Assembly (NCBI RefSeq): GCF_030253575.1
Contig: NC_080568.1
Coordinates: forward strand, 27,791,001 to 27,855,000
Source: Rhododendron vialii
Taxonomy: Eukaryota > Streptophyta > Magnoliopsida > Ericales > Ericaceae
DNA length: 64,000 nucleotides
Direction of reading: 5' to 3'
The notes beneath the pieces are model-generated. The model searched no databases and had not been told where the DNA came from. It worked only from the letters and a program-made list of their open reading frames with translations. Made by a program: the position numbers and the translations under genes. The stretch's first letter is position 1. Each line of letters starts with the position of its first letter. Below are positions 34,777 through 45,869 of the stretch, one piece after another.

Positions 34777-35186
34777 GGAGGCGGGAGAGCTGCTGTCTCG
34801 ACCAAGCGGGGCTGGCTCCGGTCGGCTCCGGTCTCGTTTCGATGATCGAAAACGTTCACTACGTAAAGCTCGTCGAGTAGAACAAGTGTACCAAAAATTA
34901 GCTCTACAAGATATTATTAAATGTCTAATCGGAACACATATAACTTGTCAATAATGGGTTTTAGTGGATTTGAACCTGTATTTCGGATCCATTCTTTTCA
35001 AGAAAAAATATGTTCTGATCAGGCACTTAATGATTTCTAATCAAGTTGATTTTTGATGTACTTGTTCTACTCGACGAGCTCTACGTAGTGAATGTTTCCG
35101 ATCATAGGAGCAAGATTGACACCAGCCCTGCTCGGCTAGGACAACAGACTGTTGCCCCTTAAAGGGACAACAGCTCCCCTGCCTCC
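34777..35186. mobile_element. Mutator-type MITE with perfect 9-bp target duplication
   Basis: Left end GGAGGCGGGAGAGCTGCTGT and the inverse of the right end GGAGGCAGGGGAGCTGTTGT form a good terminal repeat. CCCAATTTC flanks both sides exactly (34768-34776 and 35187-35195). Internal arms (TTCACTACGTAAAGCTCGTC and its inverse near 35070) pair again. The 9-bp target size fits Mutator-like elements. Non-coding. Confidence 0.82.
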
Positions 35187-35402
35187 CCCAATTTCATAGC
35201 AATTTCAAATATCTGATTCGTTCATATTGTAGACTTCGTTGGGTATTGTCACAGAATCAGTAGAATACCAACTAACATTTGATCGGAGTAAACATAATAT
35301 TGGAAACAATGAATTCCTCAAGTTATAATCTAGTGTGCTGAAGTCATTTTAGTTTTATATAATTGTGCTTCGATTGTATAGTTTATTTATCCGATTGACT
35401 TA

Positions 35403-35511
35403 GGGCTTGTTCGGTTGGGGATTTTGGAGGAGAGAGATAAAAAAGAAATGAGAGTAATAATTAAAAATAAAAAATTTTGGAAACCGTGCGCAAAGAGAAC
35501 CAAACATGCCC
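35403..35511. mobile_element. Tourist-like MITE, GGGCTTGTTCGGTT ends
   Basis: Left end GGGCTTGTTCGGTTGGGG, right end GAACCAAACATGCCC, with TTA on both sides (35400-35402 and 35512-35514). Only 109 bp. Confidence 0.72.
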
Positions 35512-35657
35512 TTAACTTTTAAAATCACTGTAGTGCTTGACGTGACCTACTATGTAAACTTATCAAATCATTGAAATCGCCAAATCGTTCCGAAATGGGG
35601 TCAATGCGGGTTACTAATCACCCTTCTTCTTTTTTCCCGAAGTTACTAATCACCTTA

Positions 35658-35901
35658 GGCCCCGTTTTCGAAACATGAAATAAGTACTTAGTATTTTTTA
35701 AGATGTTAATTTCAAGCTAAAAAATAATGGGCTTATTGAAATATAAAAATATGCAATATGGATCTTGTTTGAAAGATTTCATTGAGATCTTTAATACGGT
35801 GTAAAAAAAAATCAAAAAATTATTTTTCATTTACATTATTTTTTAGTTTGAAAATGTGAAATAAATACTTAATTTTTAAGAAAGTGTTCTGGAACGGACT
35901 C
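35658..35901. mobile_element. Tourist-like MITE 3, AAGTACTTATT family
   Basis: Left end GGCCCCGTTTTCGAAACATG, right end TTCTGGAACGGACTC, with TTA on both sides (35655-35657 and 35902-35904). The sequence is very close to Tourist-like MITE 1. Confidence 0.75.
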
Positions 35902-35929
35902 TTAGTAACACGAATCTTCCATAATTTAG

Positions 35930-36085
35930 ATAGGAAAAGGATTTTCACACTTAATTTTTTTATTATGGCGCTCCATTTTTTTGTCTTTTAATTCAGCTTT
36001 CGTGTGCATTTTTTTTTACTAAAAAATGAAAAAGAAAGTGCCATAACAAAAAAAAAAGAAAGTATAAAAATCATTTTCCATCTAG
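35930..36085. mobile_element. MITE of the TTTCCACACT family, worn
   Basis: GGAAAAGGATTTTCACACTT on the left mirrors AAAGTATAAAAATCATTTTCC on the right. The same plan is seen at 42446-42613 and 54274-54452. Confidence 0.5.
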
Positions 36086-36438
36086 ATATACTAGCAAGCA
36101 TAAATCCAAATACAGATAATCTTTCATTGACCCCCATCTAGATATACTTTATCCTTTCTCCCTCCTTTAAAACATTTTTATAATCCACTCCTCCTTCTTC
36201 GCCTACTTTCAAGCCTCAAAATAGTCCCATCTCTCTCTCTCTCTCTCTCGAGTAAAAAAAGCGCATTTTTCTTTCAAATCCTGCACCTTTTTCACGCAAG
36301 GAAACAAGAGGGGTTTGCCTTTGATTTTTTGTTTTCTGAACAACAGGAATTGTTTTGGGCCAAAACCAGAGGTGGGTTTTTGTGGGTTCTTCTTGTTTGA
36401 TGCTTCAACTTCGACAAAGCCTCTGATTTTTCAAAGAC

Positions 36439-38429
36439 ATGGCTTGTTCGTTCAAAACCGGTCCAACCCTTTCTGGGTCCCATGACACAATTCTTGGGTC
36501 CAAACACAAAGGGGTTTCTCCACCACCTCCCCCCTCCATAGGCTTCCTCCAACTCAAACAATCAAATCCACCAAATTGTTCCACTCTGGTATGTACTTCC
36601 GAAAGATCTCTAACTTTATTTTCTTGTTTCTTGATTAATTTTTTTTTTTTTCATTTTGAACTGACATTTTGGCGATTTACTATTTCAGGCACAATCCGTG
36701 GGGACTGCGAAATACCCAACACCACAACCATCACTGTGTGTGAGCAGATCTCTGCGTTGGTGGGAGAAAACACTTCAACCCAACATGGTAGAGATCCGTT
36801 CAGCACAAGAATTTGTTGATTCGTTGTTATTAGCCGGTGACAGATTGGTCATAGTTGACTTTTATTCCCCTGGTTGTGGTGGTTGCAAATCTCTGCATCC
36901 CAAGGTATATCTATAGATATTTCTGCTGTAGATCTTCACTAATGAATAAGTTTTGAGGAAAAAAATTGTAGCAACCAAGTTGTTTGGTGTTTCCGGTAGT
37001 AAATAAGTTTTTGAGAAATGTCAAAAGTTGTTTTTTCCGGTGGTGAATAAGTTGCAGATGAGTTTGTTAGTAGAGTTACCGAAGCGAAACAAGTTTTTGC
37101 TTTTTTGTCAGTGTGAAAGAGATGATAGAATGCTGAAACTTGTTTATTAGTATGAACGTGACGTTTTTTCCCCCTTTTTTTCTAGTGGAAACACCCTTAG
37201 AACTCCCTGGTTTTTATATGGTTCCCAATTGGATAGTGGAGTCCATCCGCGGCTCATATGAGTTTCACTATGCATCAATAGAGTACAAATTACATCTGCT
37301 GCTACGTATAGCATATGTAGATATATCTTGGGGGGTTTTTGTCACCAATTACCATGATACCCTTATTTGAAAACCTGTCATAGTTTAGAGAAGTGATTAA
37401 TCAAACAAAAATCAGGCTTCACGAACGCAACCTTTTTCTGTTGACTTATTCAGTTCCGGTTTAACTATTTCTAATGTAAGCACATTGTGTTGACTATCCA
37501 TTGACACATTCTTTTTCGAAAATATCCTGATCTATGTCTCTCTCTCTCTCTCTTTCTCGTTTCAGATCTGTCAATTGGCTGAATCGAACGAAAATGCAAT
37601 TATTCTCAAAGTCAATTATGAACAGCTGAAGAAAATGTGCCATTGTCTCCACATACATGTCCTGCCCTTCTTCAGATTCTACAGAGGGGCTGAGGGCAGG
37701 TTGTGCAGCTTCAGCTGCACCAATGCAACTGTAAGTATTTTGTCGATTCTCTATCTCACACGCGCTATGAAAGCTGTATTGTATATATATGTGTTGCCTT
37801 GCGCTGATTCAAATTCAATCCGAATGATTATAATCCACTTGCGAGTTGCGACATGCCATACACCATTCATTCGAATCTGATTTCTTATTGGTGGGTATTT
37901 AAACCCGATACACTATGACTAACATTCGGCAGAGACTACATTTTAAGGGGTCTATACATTAAGCCTAACGCGAATGTAACAACAGGGTTTTCGGGGTCTA
38001 GGGTTTCATCTGATAGAGCTACTAATATTGCCGACTTATTGTATTCTCATCTTAAATAACGAAATCCATATCCAAAAATCTTCGTCAGTGGTCATATGCT
38101 GTAAGACAAATCACCCGAATCCTCCAAGTTTCTGTATTAGTTTAGCCTCTATAACTTGTAATTTTTGTTTTCTTAAACAGATCAAGAAGTTCAAAGATGC
38201 ATTGGCAAAGCACGGGACCGCTAGGTGTGATCTCGGCCCGGCCAAAGGACTGGATGAATCTGAGCTATTGAGTTTAGCCTCAATTGGGGAGATATCTTTC
38301 AACTTGCCATTACCATCCACCGGGAAGGATATCATGCAAGATCTAGTCTTAAAAAACACAGATTTGTCTGGTGGTTTTGGCATATCAGGAAATAGCATTA
38401 TGGGAATTGAGGAAGAGGTTTTGGCTTGA
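36439..38429 (+). CDS. ACHT4-like atypical plastid thioredoxin
   Basis: Four exons: 36439-36588, 36689-36904, 37566-37730 and 38181-38429, giving 259 residues; all introns are GT-AG. Residues 1 to about 75 look like a plastid transit peptide (Ser/Pro-rich, few acidic residues). The thioredoxin fold begins at WWEKTLQPNMVEIRSAQEFV and carries the atypical redox site C113-G-G-C116 (SPGCGGCKSLHPK). It is followed by the family phrase HVLPFFRFYRGAEGRLCSFS. This pattern is that of the Atypical Cys/His-rich thioredoxins, closest to ACHT4/ACHT5. Family knowledge: ACHT proteins oxidise plastid targets such as 2-Cys peroxiredoxin partners and AGPase. The C-terminal tail (from about 195) differs from the Arabidopsis protein. 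No close neighbour suggests a shared unit. Confidence 0.93.
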
Positions 38430-39789
38430 AAGCAGATCCAAGCTTGAAAGCAGCTCCAAAGTCCTATGAAAGCAGCTCCGAAGTCATCTGTTCTTGGTTT
38501 TTTTTTTTTGGTTTTTTTAGGGCCATATGTATATATCAATTCTTGGGTTTTCCATAAGCAGGGCTTCTGTTTTTTTGCTGGATAAGCCCTGCATATTTGG
38601 TTAATCTTTCATTATCATTATCACTCTCATTAAGTTATCCTTATCTTCCCTACTAATTCTGTGTACGTATACGTCTCATTGTCTAGCTGGAGATAATGTT
38701 TCATTATCGTGACAAATTTTCCTTTTTTAATTTTGTTTTTTCATTAAGTAAATATATGTGGTGAGAAAAAAAAGCAGAATTAAAATTATTTTTGCAATTT
38801 TTTGGGCTAAGCATGAATTGATGTCATTTTATGTCTTTCTTCTCCTTGTGAAAATATTGTGTGGTATGTTTTCTCATCGTGAGGCACGGGCTGCTGTAAC
38901 CCATTTTTGAGCTCTTCTTGAATCCATCTTCATAATTAGAATAGTTCATTTTGTTCGGCTCGGCAAGTTTAGTGACACACACATGAATCTCATGTCAAAG
39001 AAGAATTGCTTAAGTATTCATCTTTGAATTCTTTTTGGCTTTTCAACAATGTTTTTAGATAAGCCTCGGATGCAAAAAATGAGAATTTTTCCAACATAGT
39101 CCCAAGGCTAATCATCAAATCACATGTCAGCTGAATTTCAACATTGCTCAATTATTTTTGGCTTTTTCGGTGATAATACTACTGGCCATTCGGATTTGGC
39201 CCTTGGCAATAATACATGGTTTGGACCCTAGGGATGAGGAGTACGAGAAAGTACTCCAAACGGCTTGCTCTCGGAAGGTTACAAATTCAAATTCCGTCGA
39301 TGGCAAATATTTCAAACATTAGAGTCATTGGAGATTTCGTCGGTTGCTAACTCTAAGACTCCAGGATAAATTGACGGTGACAAAACTCATCGGACATCCG
39401 GTTATGAAGCATGTGTGGTCAGGGAATCAATGCCGGTAGTTGGGGCTGGCCAAGAAAATGCTTTGATGTGAAACCAAATTTGGCATTTGCAAGACATGCC
39501 TAGTACAGCAAGTGGGGAACTGACGTGGATGACTGGATTCAGATCTCTCACTTTCTCAGGACTTCCAAATGCGTGGAACTGACGTGGATGACTGGATTCC
39601 ATTTCTTTTCATGGCCCCCGCACATCATAATCTGGATGAGGATGAGTAAGTGGACAGATAAATAGTATAAAATCGTTCTTTCCAAGGAATTTTGTTTTTA
39701 CCAAATTTTGTTTTTATAGCCAGCTTTCGCCGGACCGGAAGTGTTTTCAATTGCGCAAATTTGTTGAACAAATACAATGATGAAATATA

Positions 39790-40023
39790 CTCCTTCCGTC
39801 CAAAAAAGAATGATAATTTTTGAAATTCGTGTCATTTTTCATCACTTATATCTTTCAATTTATAATATTTTTCATAAGTTTGAAAACTTTGTATAATAGA
39901 ATTAATCGAGAACTATCAAACAAGATCTATATTGAATATTTTTTTAGATTCATATTGAAAGATATAAGAAGTTAAAATTGATACGAATATCAAAAATTGA
40001 CATTCAATTTGAAACGGAAGGAG
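39790..40023. mobile_element. Stowaway-like MITE 4
   Basis: Left end CTCCTTCCGTCCAAAAAAG, right end AATTTGAAACGGAAGGAG, with TA at both borders (39788-39789 and 40024-40025). Confidence 0.75.
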
Positions 40024-40743
40024 TAACTCCTACCGATAGTTCAAATTTGGAATGCAGCGAAGTGAGATCCTAAATTAGTAGTACTATATTGGAGGGAGAG
40101 AGGATGGATCTCCGGTAGCACAGTCGAGACAATGATGGATTTTCTACCCTGCGGAGATGAAGCGATAGAAGTATTAAGAATTTAAGGTTGAAAGTCAATG
40201 CAAGACGAGTCGTGTATCATTATAATAGGTGTCTAATGGATGACCTTCAAACAACCCAAAGAAAGAGGAAGTGGAAGGTGGCCTTCCTTTTGTGAAACTA
40301 TTTACTTACCTCTTTTGAGTTTATGCTGTGTTTAATTTGGTATTTGAATTTTTTTTTGAAAAAAGTAGGTATAATAAGTGAAAAGAGATATAGAGAGAAA
40401 TATTGAAAGTATGAAGAATTTAGGAGAAATATTTTGAAAAATACTTTTTGAAAAGGAAAGAGAACTAAGGCATAAATCATCAAAATCCAATGAAGTAAAA
40501 ATCCATCCTATTGGAGCATCCGCGTCAGGCTTAATACATTTTGAACCAATTTACATATTAAAAAGTCATTTTACTACTTTAGCTATCAAGTTTTAAAATA
40601 TCTAATGCATCAGATTTTCTATATTAAACCTATTCCATTAAAAATATTCTCTTTATTCTTAAAAAAAAAGAAGTGAAAACCATTTTCTCTTCTGGTCAAA
40701 CGGAAAGGAAAGTGAGCAAAACCATTTTCACCTACCAACCGCC

Positions 40744-40745
<2 letters not shown>

Positions 40746-40782
<37 letters not shown>

Positions 40783-40824
40783 CCCCGCCCCCCCCCCCCC
40801 CCCAAAAAAAAAAAAAAAAAAAAA
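40746..40824. repeat. long poly-C tract followed by poly-A
   Basis: Thirty-six C, then GCCCCG, then sixteen C, followed by twenty-one A. The minus strand is a long poly-G. Lengths may be affected by sequencing. Confidence 0.85.
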
Positions 40825-42445
40825 CTTTACTCTCTCTTCTTCTCAACCCACAACCCAGCAAACAAAACGCAACCCTGGTTCTTCTCATCGAAGGCAGGTG
40901 TTCAAAGACAGGTTTTTCTCATCGAAGAAATCAGACCCATCAAGCCCAGAAGAATCAAATAGCCCTCGATCGTTGGGCTCCAACTCCCCCAATACTAGAT
41001 CTAAGAAGAAGGTCAAACCGATCCGCCGTGAATCACTTCGAACCCCTCTCTCTCTCTCTCAAAGTCCAACGGTGGAGAGTTTGCATATATTACAGTATTT
41101 TACTGACAAACGAGTGAACAGTTTCTCGTGTGTTTCAACAAGGAACCGTAGCTCTTGCTACTTCTGAGGCGACTTCCACGAGCCTGATAACGCAAGGTTT
41201 TGGGGGGTTTTCTTGAAGATGGCTCGCCACTTTAGTTTAGAAGAGGGAGTAGAGAGGGAGATGTGAATGCACTAATCTGTTGGACCCGTCTAACTTAAAA
41301 TAGACACGAGCAACATAATTATGAAAAGATTAGTTTGTTCCTTTTGGGGGCTTTTTTGTGGAGCCCCAATGCGTATAGCCAGGGGGTATGCCTCTGTGTA
41401 GTTTGTATCTTTGTTTGAGGTTTTAGTGGAAGTGTGCTTATAAAATAAAATAAAAACATAATTATGAATTTGTTTCAATCCACATAATTATCTATTAGCC
41501 GTTGATTGACAAAAATATTAATGCCAGTGCAACCGGTCATACCAAATACGAAACTACTGAAACATGATAAAATAAACGGAATAATTTGGAATAAATTTTG
41601 GTTATTTTTGTACGAAGATGGATCTCAGCATGTCCCCACCCGCTCTCTTCCAGTGAAGCGGCACTATGTGGGGTTCCAAGGCGTTTTCCCACCACACTTC
41701 ATGTTAAAACTCACGTGATGTGCAATAAAGAAGAGCTCTCAAGCACCACGTAACAGTTGTCTCATCATCAGTGACAAATCTAAATTTTACTCTCTCCAAG
41801 GTTTTACACTTCTTTATTATACGTAAGGACTCATTTTCTTTGTTTGATTCTTTATTTAACATCAATTAATTTTTTTTTATCCTCAGCTCTAATTAAATTG
41901 GACATGAGAGTTTCCATTGTAGTGAATTGATCTTACGGTATTTTTAAAGGGAAAAAAAAAGAAAAAACAGTTAGGTGGTATGGGATTTCGAGACCTTGGC
42001 GCTTTTAATAAAGCTTTTGCAAAGTTAGCATAGAAAATTCATATTCTAATCCTGAGGAGTGGCTATTTGAAGTGCTAAGAGCATCTCCAATGGACTGAGT
42101 AAAGGGGGATTTTCAGCAAAATGATTAGTCAAAGCCCAAAAACCCCTTCCCAGCAGATTAGCTCCACGCTCGGGGATTTGGTTGCGTGCTACAATAGCTC
42201 GTTTGGCCTGGTGTGGCACTGTAGCTCTTGTCTGTGGCTATTTCTTCTCCCGCTCTAACTTTCCCTCGCTTTCTCTCATGACTCATCTCCATTCTCCCGC
42301 CCAACAATTCTCTACTTCTCTCGGTTTCCCTCCTTTTCTCATCTCTATTTCAACAAGCAGATTCATTGTTGGTGGGTTTGCTGAGATTTTTCATCCTCCT
42401 AAAGCCGAAATATTTCCCCCTCTTCATTTTTTGAGAATCTAAAAG

Positions 42446-42613
42446 GAAGATGATTTCCACACTCCCTTTTTAGTTATCCATATGAATTTACAATATTGTC
42501 ATTGCATGTGTGAAGCAGTGTATTAAATAAATAGCAAGATAGTAAATTCAAGTGGATAAAGACAAAAAAAAGAGTTTGAATGGCTAAAAGAGAAGTGTAG
42601 AAATCAATTCCCC
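42446..42613. mobile_element. MITE of the TTTCCACACT family
   Basis: GATGATTTCCACACTCCC on the left mirrors GTGTAGAAATCAATTCCCC on the right; AGTAAATTCAAGTGGATAAA mirrors TTATCCATATGAATTTACA. No certain target duplication. Confidence 0.55.
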
Positions 42614-42991
42614 ATCTAAAAAGATAGTAACTTATATGTGCTAACAAATGGAGCCACTAATGTCAAATCTAATTGTTACCGGGACGGATGAGTAAACTAT
42701 TCGTGCTTGTAAAAACCAGTGGGTAATCCTTCAATTTCGTTTTCGAGGCCTCAAGACCTTTTCCAAGGTGATTTTACACAGTCCTTTTGGTGGTTCTGAG
42801 ACTTCAGCTTGGGGAGAGTCCAAAGATGGGTTTTGTTGGTTAAATTCGGACATATTTCTTGGCTACAAAATCCAAATGTCCGATATCTGTTTCGCCCTAA
42901 TCCTCGTTTGAAAACAAACTTGGGGTATATTATGGTGTTTGCATATTCCTCCAAATTCATTTTGTTTATCTGAAAGACCTTTCATTGTATC

Positions 42992-43099
42992 TTACCTTTG
43001 CGTACAGAACTCTATCGTAAAAGGGTGAGTATTGATCAAAATTGCCCTTTGTGTCGAGCAGAGCTTGAAAACCCCTTATATTTTTGTTCTGCAGTTGCT
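42992..43099 (+). mobile_element. LINE reverse-transcriptase zinc-binding fragment
   Basis: One frame reads LPLRTELYRKRVSIDQNCPL and goes on CRAELENPLYFCSAVA, the layout of the zf-RVT domain found at the C-terminus of plant LINE (and related) polyproteins, with C-P-L-C. The surroundings are too decayed to give element ends. Confidence 0.5.
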
Positions 43100-43218
43100 T
43101 ATTCCTGACAATTGTGATACCAACGCAGTTCCTTCGGTTGTCAATTTTGTTGATTGATTTTTGGAATGGATGGAATGATTTGTGTCACAACTTATGTTTT
43201 AATCAACATAATTATCTA

Positions 43219-43372
43219 TTAGTCGTTGATTGATCAAGAATTCACACTTTTAAGAATTCACATCCCTCAAGAATGAAATGGGGGGTGAATTCTTGTAAAG
43301 AAGTTTGAATTCTACAAAAGGATGTTAATTCTCAGAGGTATGAATTCTTCAGAGATGTGTGAATTCTTGATG
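43219..43372. repeat. inverted repeat with clustered GAATTC
   Basis: TGATCAAGAATTCACAC on the left and TGTGTGAATTCTTGATG on the right are inverted. GAATTC or its close variants recur between them. Probably a small MITE; no target duplication defined. Confidence 0.5.
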
Positions 43373-44396
43373 TGTAAAAAGTGACAAAGGAAAAATAGTA
43401 AAATCATCTTAATAAGGGTCTTGACAGGATAGTATTGACAAAAAAGGGTTGACACAAAACCCCACCCAAAAAATAGGACCGGCCTATCATTTCCCCAAAC
43501 TAATTTGGGAAAATGACGGCTAAGAACATGTTTTGGACTGTCATTTTCCCAACTAATTATATCATATTGAGCAAGCCATGCTTGAGATTGGGCCTGATCC
43601 AACCCAACAAAAGAGGACAGTGAAATTATTTAGGGCCCTTTTGAGCTAACTTTTCACCAACTTTTTTGAACTGGTTTTTTTTTTTTAAATAAATATTTAT
43701 GTTCTCTTAATTTTTACTAGGTTATGGGATCTTATAATTTTTATCTCACATCATTTGTCTGATATACTGTATAAATATAAAACCAAAGTTAGAAATACAA
43801 ATTCACTAAAACAACCAAAAAGACGGGGAAAAAAAAAAAAAACGCTGCCAACAAATTGTTCAAGTAACAGCTCATGTGGAGACATCCAAACCCATATGCA
43901 ACTATCAAAATCGAAACTATCTATGTACAAAGATTAAATAACAATTTTGTTATTGGTTGAGTTTATTATTATATCAACATTTATCTTTTGAGACTGCTAA
44001 TTTTAGATATGAAATTTTTACAAGATGTGTGTCTAGCGTAATGTTGCGGTGGAAGATAACGACTACCTTGTGTTTTTCTCGTTTCACATAAACTGGATGA
44101 TTAGTTTAAACTTGTCCAATATATTTGTAATGAACACCGCGATATAATTTGATCTTGTCCAATATACTTGTTGACAAAAGGAAAAAAAAACACTCATGCA
44201 AAATAAGCCTATTTTAGTAATAACATGGCCTAAACCTGATCATTCCAGTGATTCCACTCACAGTTCAGGGGTCACTTTGATACATATTATAGTTGGTGGG
44301 GGAAAGTGTTCCGGTCTCATAATTTAGGAGGTCCTTATGAAATTAACCTAACCTTTTTTCGTGCCCTAGCCGCTAATAACCCTTGCATATAACCTG

Positions 44397-44434
44397 TATA
44401 TATACGTCAACTCCAAGTTCATAAGTTAGGGTTT
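44397..44434 (+). promoter_or_regulatory. putative promoter of the snoRNA cluster: TATA box and telo-box
   Basis: TATATATA at 44397-44404 is followed about 25 bp on by AGTTAGGGTTTC (telo-box AGGGTTT, 44428-44434). Telo-boxes are common in plant promoters of snoRNA and ribosomal-protein genes. The first snoRNA begins about 160 bp downstream. No coding frame follows, so a non-coding precursor is inferred. Confidence 0.55.
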
Positions 44435-44593
44435 CTTCGTCTCTGTGAGGTGCTTTCTAAGTTCTAATTACTCGTGCTCGTGATTTGTTTTGGTTTTCTC
44501 AGTGATTTTCTTGGGAAAAGATCATTCTTTTCAGTTTCCACAGTAATTACGTTTTGATTGTTTGCTATACTTTCGATTTACTTCGTATTTGAT

Positions 44594-44676
44594 GGCAGAT
44601 GATGAAAAGATCATTATATATTTGGGCTGATCTATAACCATGAGGCTCCAAAATCGAGCTTTTTAAAACTGATGCC
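44594..44676 (+). ncRNA. C/D-box snoRNA, 18S guide (U36/snR47-like)
   Basis: Terminal stem GGCA / TGCC; C box ATGATGA (44599-44605); D' box CTGA (44627-44630); D box CTGA (44669-44672). The guide before the D box, CGAGCTTTTTAA, is complementary over 12 nt to the 18S segment TTAAAAAGCTCG as I recall it. The fifth base upstream of the D box points to the first A of the A run in GTTAAAAAGC, the site class served by U36 in animals and snR47 in yeast. The name is tentative; the box structure is seen directly. Read as 83 nt. Confidence 0.8.
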
Positions 44677-44987
44677 CCCTCTCGCCTGAGAAAAGAAAAA
44701 CTTCGTTGTATTTGATTGTGGGATTTGCTTGCACTCGTGCTCTGTGTTGATTGCTATGAGATGAAACCAATTAAAGCCTCTCTCTCTCTCTCTCTCGATG
44801 TCTCTTGGAGACTATCAGGGAAAGCAGACTTGCTTGATAATTAAATTTTTGCTTATTGGGTGTTATATCACTGAAATTAATTCGGATTTATCATGTGAAA
44901 ATTGGGTTTTGAGTCATAGACTTTGTTCCCGTTTTGGTTAATCATAATGGGTTTTAGTAGCAAGGTTAAAGATTGTATTTTGATGAT

Positions 44988-45071
44988 TTGCAAGTGATGA
45001 TAAAACAGACAGGGACATCAGATCTCCATTGGAGGAAGATGACTTAGTCTTTGGGAATCTCTCTGATGCAA
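44988..45071 (+). ncRNA. C/D-box snoRNA, 25S double guide (copy 1)
   Basis: Terminal stem TTGCA / TGCAA; C box GTGATGA (44994-45000); C'-like GATGACT (45038-45044); D box CTGA (45063-45066). Two guide stretches, AGACAGGGACA and TGGGAATCTC, are complementary to the adjacent 25S segments TGTCCCTGTCT and GAGATTCCCA, as I remember the 25S sequence. A close relative lies at 45549-45637 with the same guides. Read as 84 nt. Confidence 0.82.
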
Positions 45072-45144
45072 TTTGTTTAAACAAGAATATTTTCATGCTG
45101 TGATTTTAATGTCCGTTTGATTTTAGACTTGTGTGTATGACTTA

Positions 45145-45312
45145 GGCCCTTTGGATTGTGAGAAAAAAGATCAATCTTTACCGTAAAGATTGATCTTTTT
45201 CCCTTACTTCCCGGCCTATCTCGTCGTTTGACTCGTTTCTCTTTTAGTTATCAAAAATTAGTTACATTTCTCTTCTTTTCTTTTCCCATTATTTTTCACC
45301 ATCGGAAAGGGC
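45145..45312. mobile_element. Tourist-like MITE inside the snoRNA cluster
   Basis: Left end GGCCCTTTGGATTG, right end ATCGGAAAGGGC, with TTA on both sides (45142-45144 and 45313-45315). It contains an 18-bp perfect hairpin stem with a one-base loop at 45164-45200 (AAAAAGATCAATCTTTAC and its inverse). Confidence 0.65.
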
Positions 45313-45329
45313 TTAGTTTTCTTACTTGT

Positions 45330-45400
45330 GTGCCAATGATGGGTTTAAATATACTACGAGTGCCTAGTGCCTACAATGAACACAACTTACTCTGAGGCAC
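45330..45400 (+). ncRNA. possible C/D-box snoRNA, target unknown
   Basis: Stem GTGCC / GGCAC, C box-like AATGATG (45335-45341), D box CTGA (45392-45395); 71 nt. It shares the GCCAATGATG...CTGAGGC frame with the snoRNA at 45870. The guide before the D box (CACAACTTACT) matches no rRNA that I can recall; an internal ACTACGAG is complementary to 18S CTCGTAGT over only 8 nt. Confidence 0.5.
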
Positions 45401-45548
45401 TTGGAAAATATGTTGATAAGAATCACAAGGTGACTTATGATTACATGGATTAAACCCATTTTCCAACTCTCCGAATCAATTACTTGCAAAATGATTTCTC
45501 GGTCATAGCGAACTGTAATTTTGTAGCATTTTTATTTTTTTGACAAAT

Positions 45549-45637
45549 TTGTGCAAGTGACGATAAACAGACAGGGACATCAGCACTCCGGTATTGGAGT
45601 ATGATGAGTTGTCTTTGGGAATCTCTCTGATGCACAA
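45549..45637 (+). ncRNA. C/D-box snoRNA, 25S double guide (copy 2)
   Basis: A 7-bp terminal stem TTGTGCA / TGCACAA, C box GTGACGA (45557-45563), C' box TGATGAG (45602-45608) and D box CTGA (45627-45630). Both guide stretches of copy 1 are kept exactly, while the spacer between them differs, as expected of functional paralogues. Read as 89 nt. Confidence 0.85.
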
Positions 45638-45869
45638 AACTGTCATATTTTGCAGATTTTTTGAGTTTCGTATCCATTTGGTTCCTTCTTTTCTTACCGT
45701 TAGGAGCTCTAAAATGTAGTGTGTTTTTAGTGTCTTGGTGCCATTTTAGCTGAATTGATTTTGAACCCATTTTGTTGGAATGTTGCACATGTACACTAGG
45801 TTGGGCAATTCATGCTTGCCGGCTATATTTTTCTTAACATGGATGCATTACCAAATGCCATGTCTCGGT

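Larger units (their letters stand above)
31938..36438. other. intergenic, pseudogene to ACHT4-like gene
   Basis: 4.5 kb with no host gene that I can support. It carries a Stowaway-like MITE, three Tourist-like MITEs, a Mutator-type MITE, a hexanucleotide array and degenerate repeats around 34380-34760 (the phrase GACCCCACCTATATTCC at 34559 and 34644). A CT tract at 36231-36250 lies in the presumed ACHT4-like 5'UTR. Confidence 0.5.
38430..44396. other. gene-poor spacer, ACHT4-like gene to snoRNA cluster
   Basis: 6 kb without a recognisable host gene. It holds a 26-bp direct repeat (GGAACTGACGTGGATGACTG at 39510 and 39577), a Stowaway-like MITE, a poly-C/poly-A tract, a LINE scrap and the inverted repeat at 43219-43372. 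The stretch 40825-41166 has an open frame with Ser/Pro/Lys-rich wording after the homopolymers, but I recognise no domain. A 27-bp phrase around ATAATTATCTATTAG occurs at 41484 and again at 43210. Confidence 0.5.

Noticed and set aside
40673-41167. 164-codon frame spanning poly-C and poly-A
   Set aside because: The proline and lysine runs come from homopolymers, and the rest matches no family that I know.
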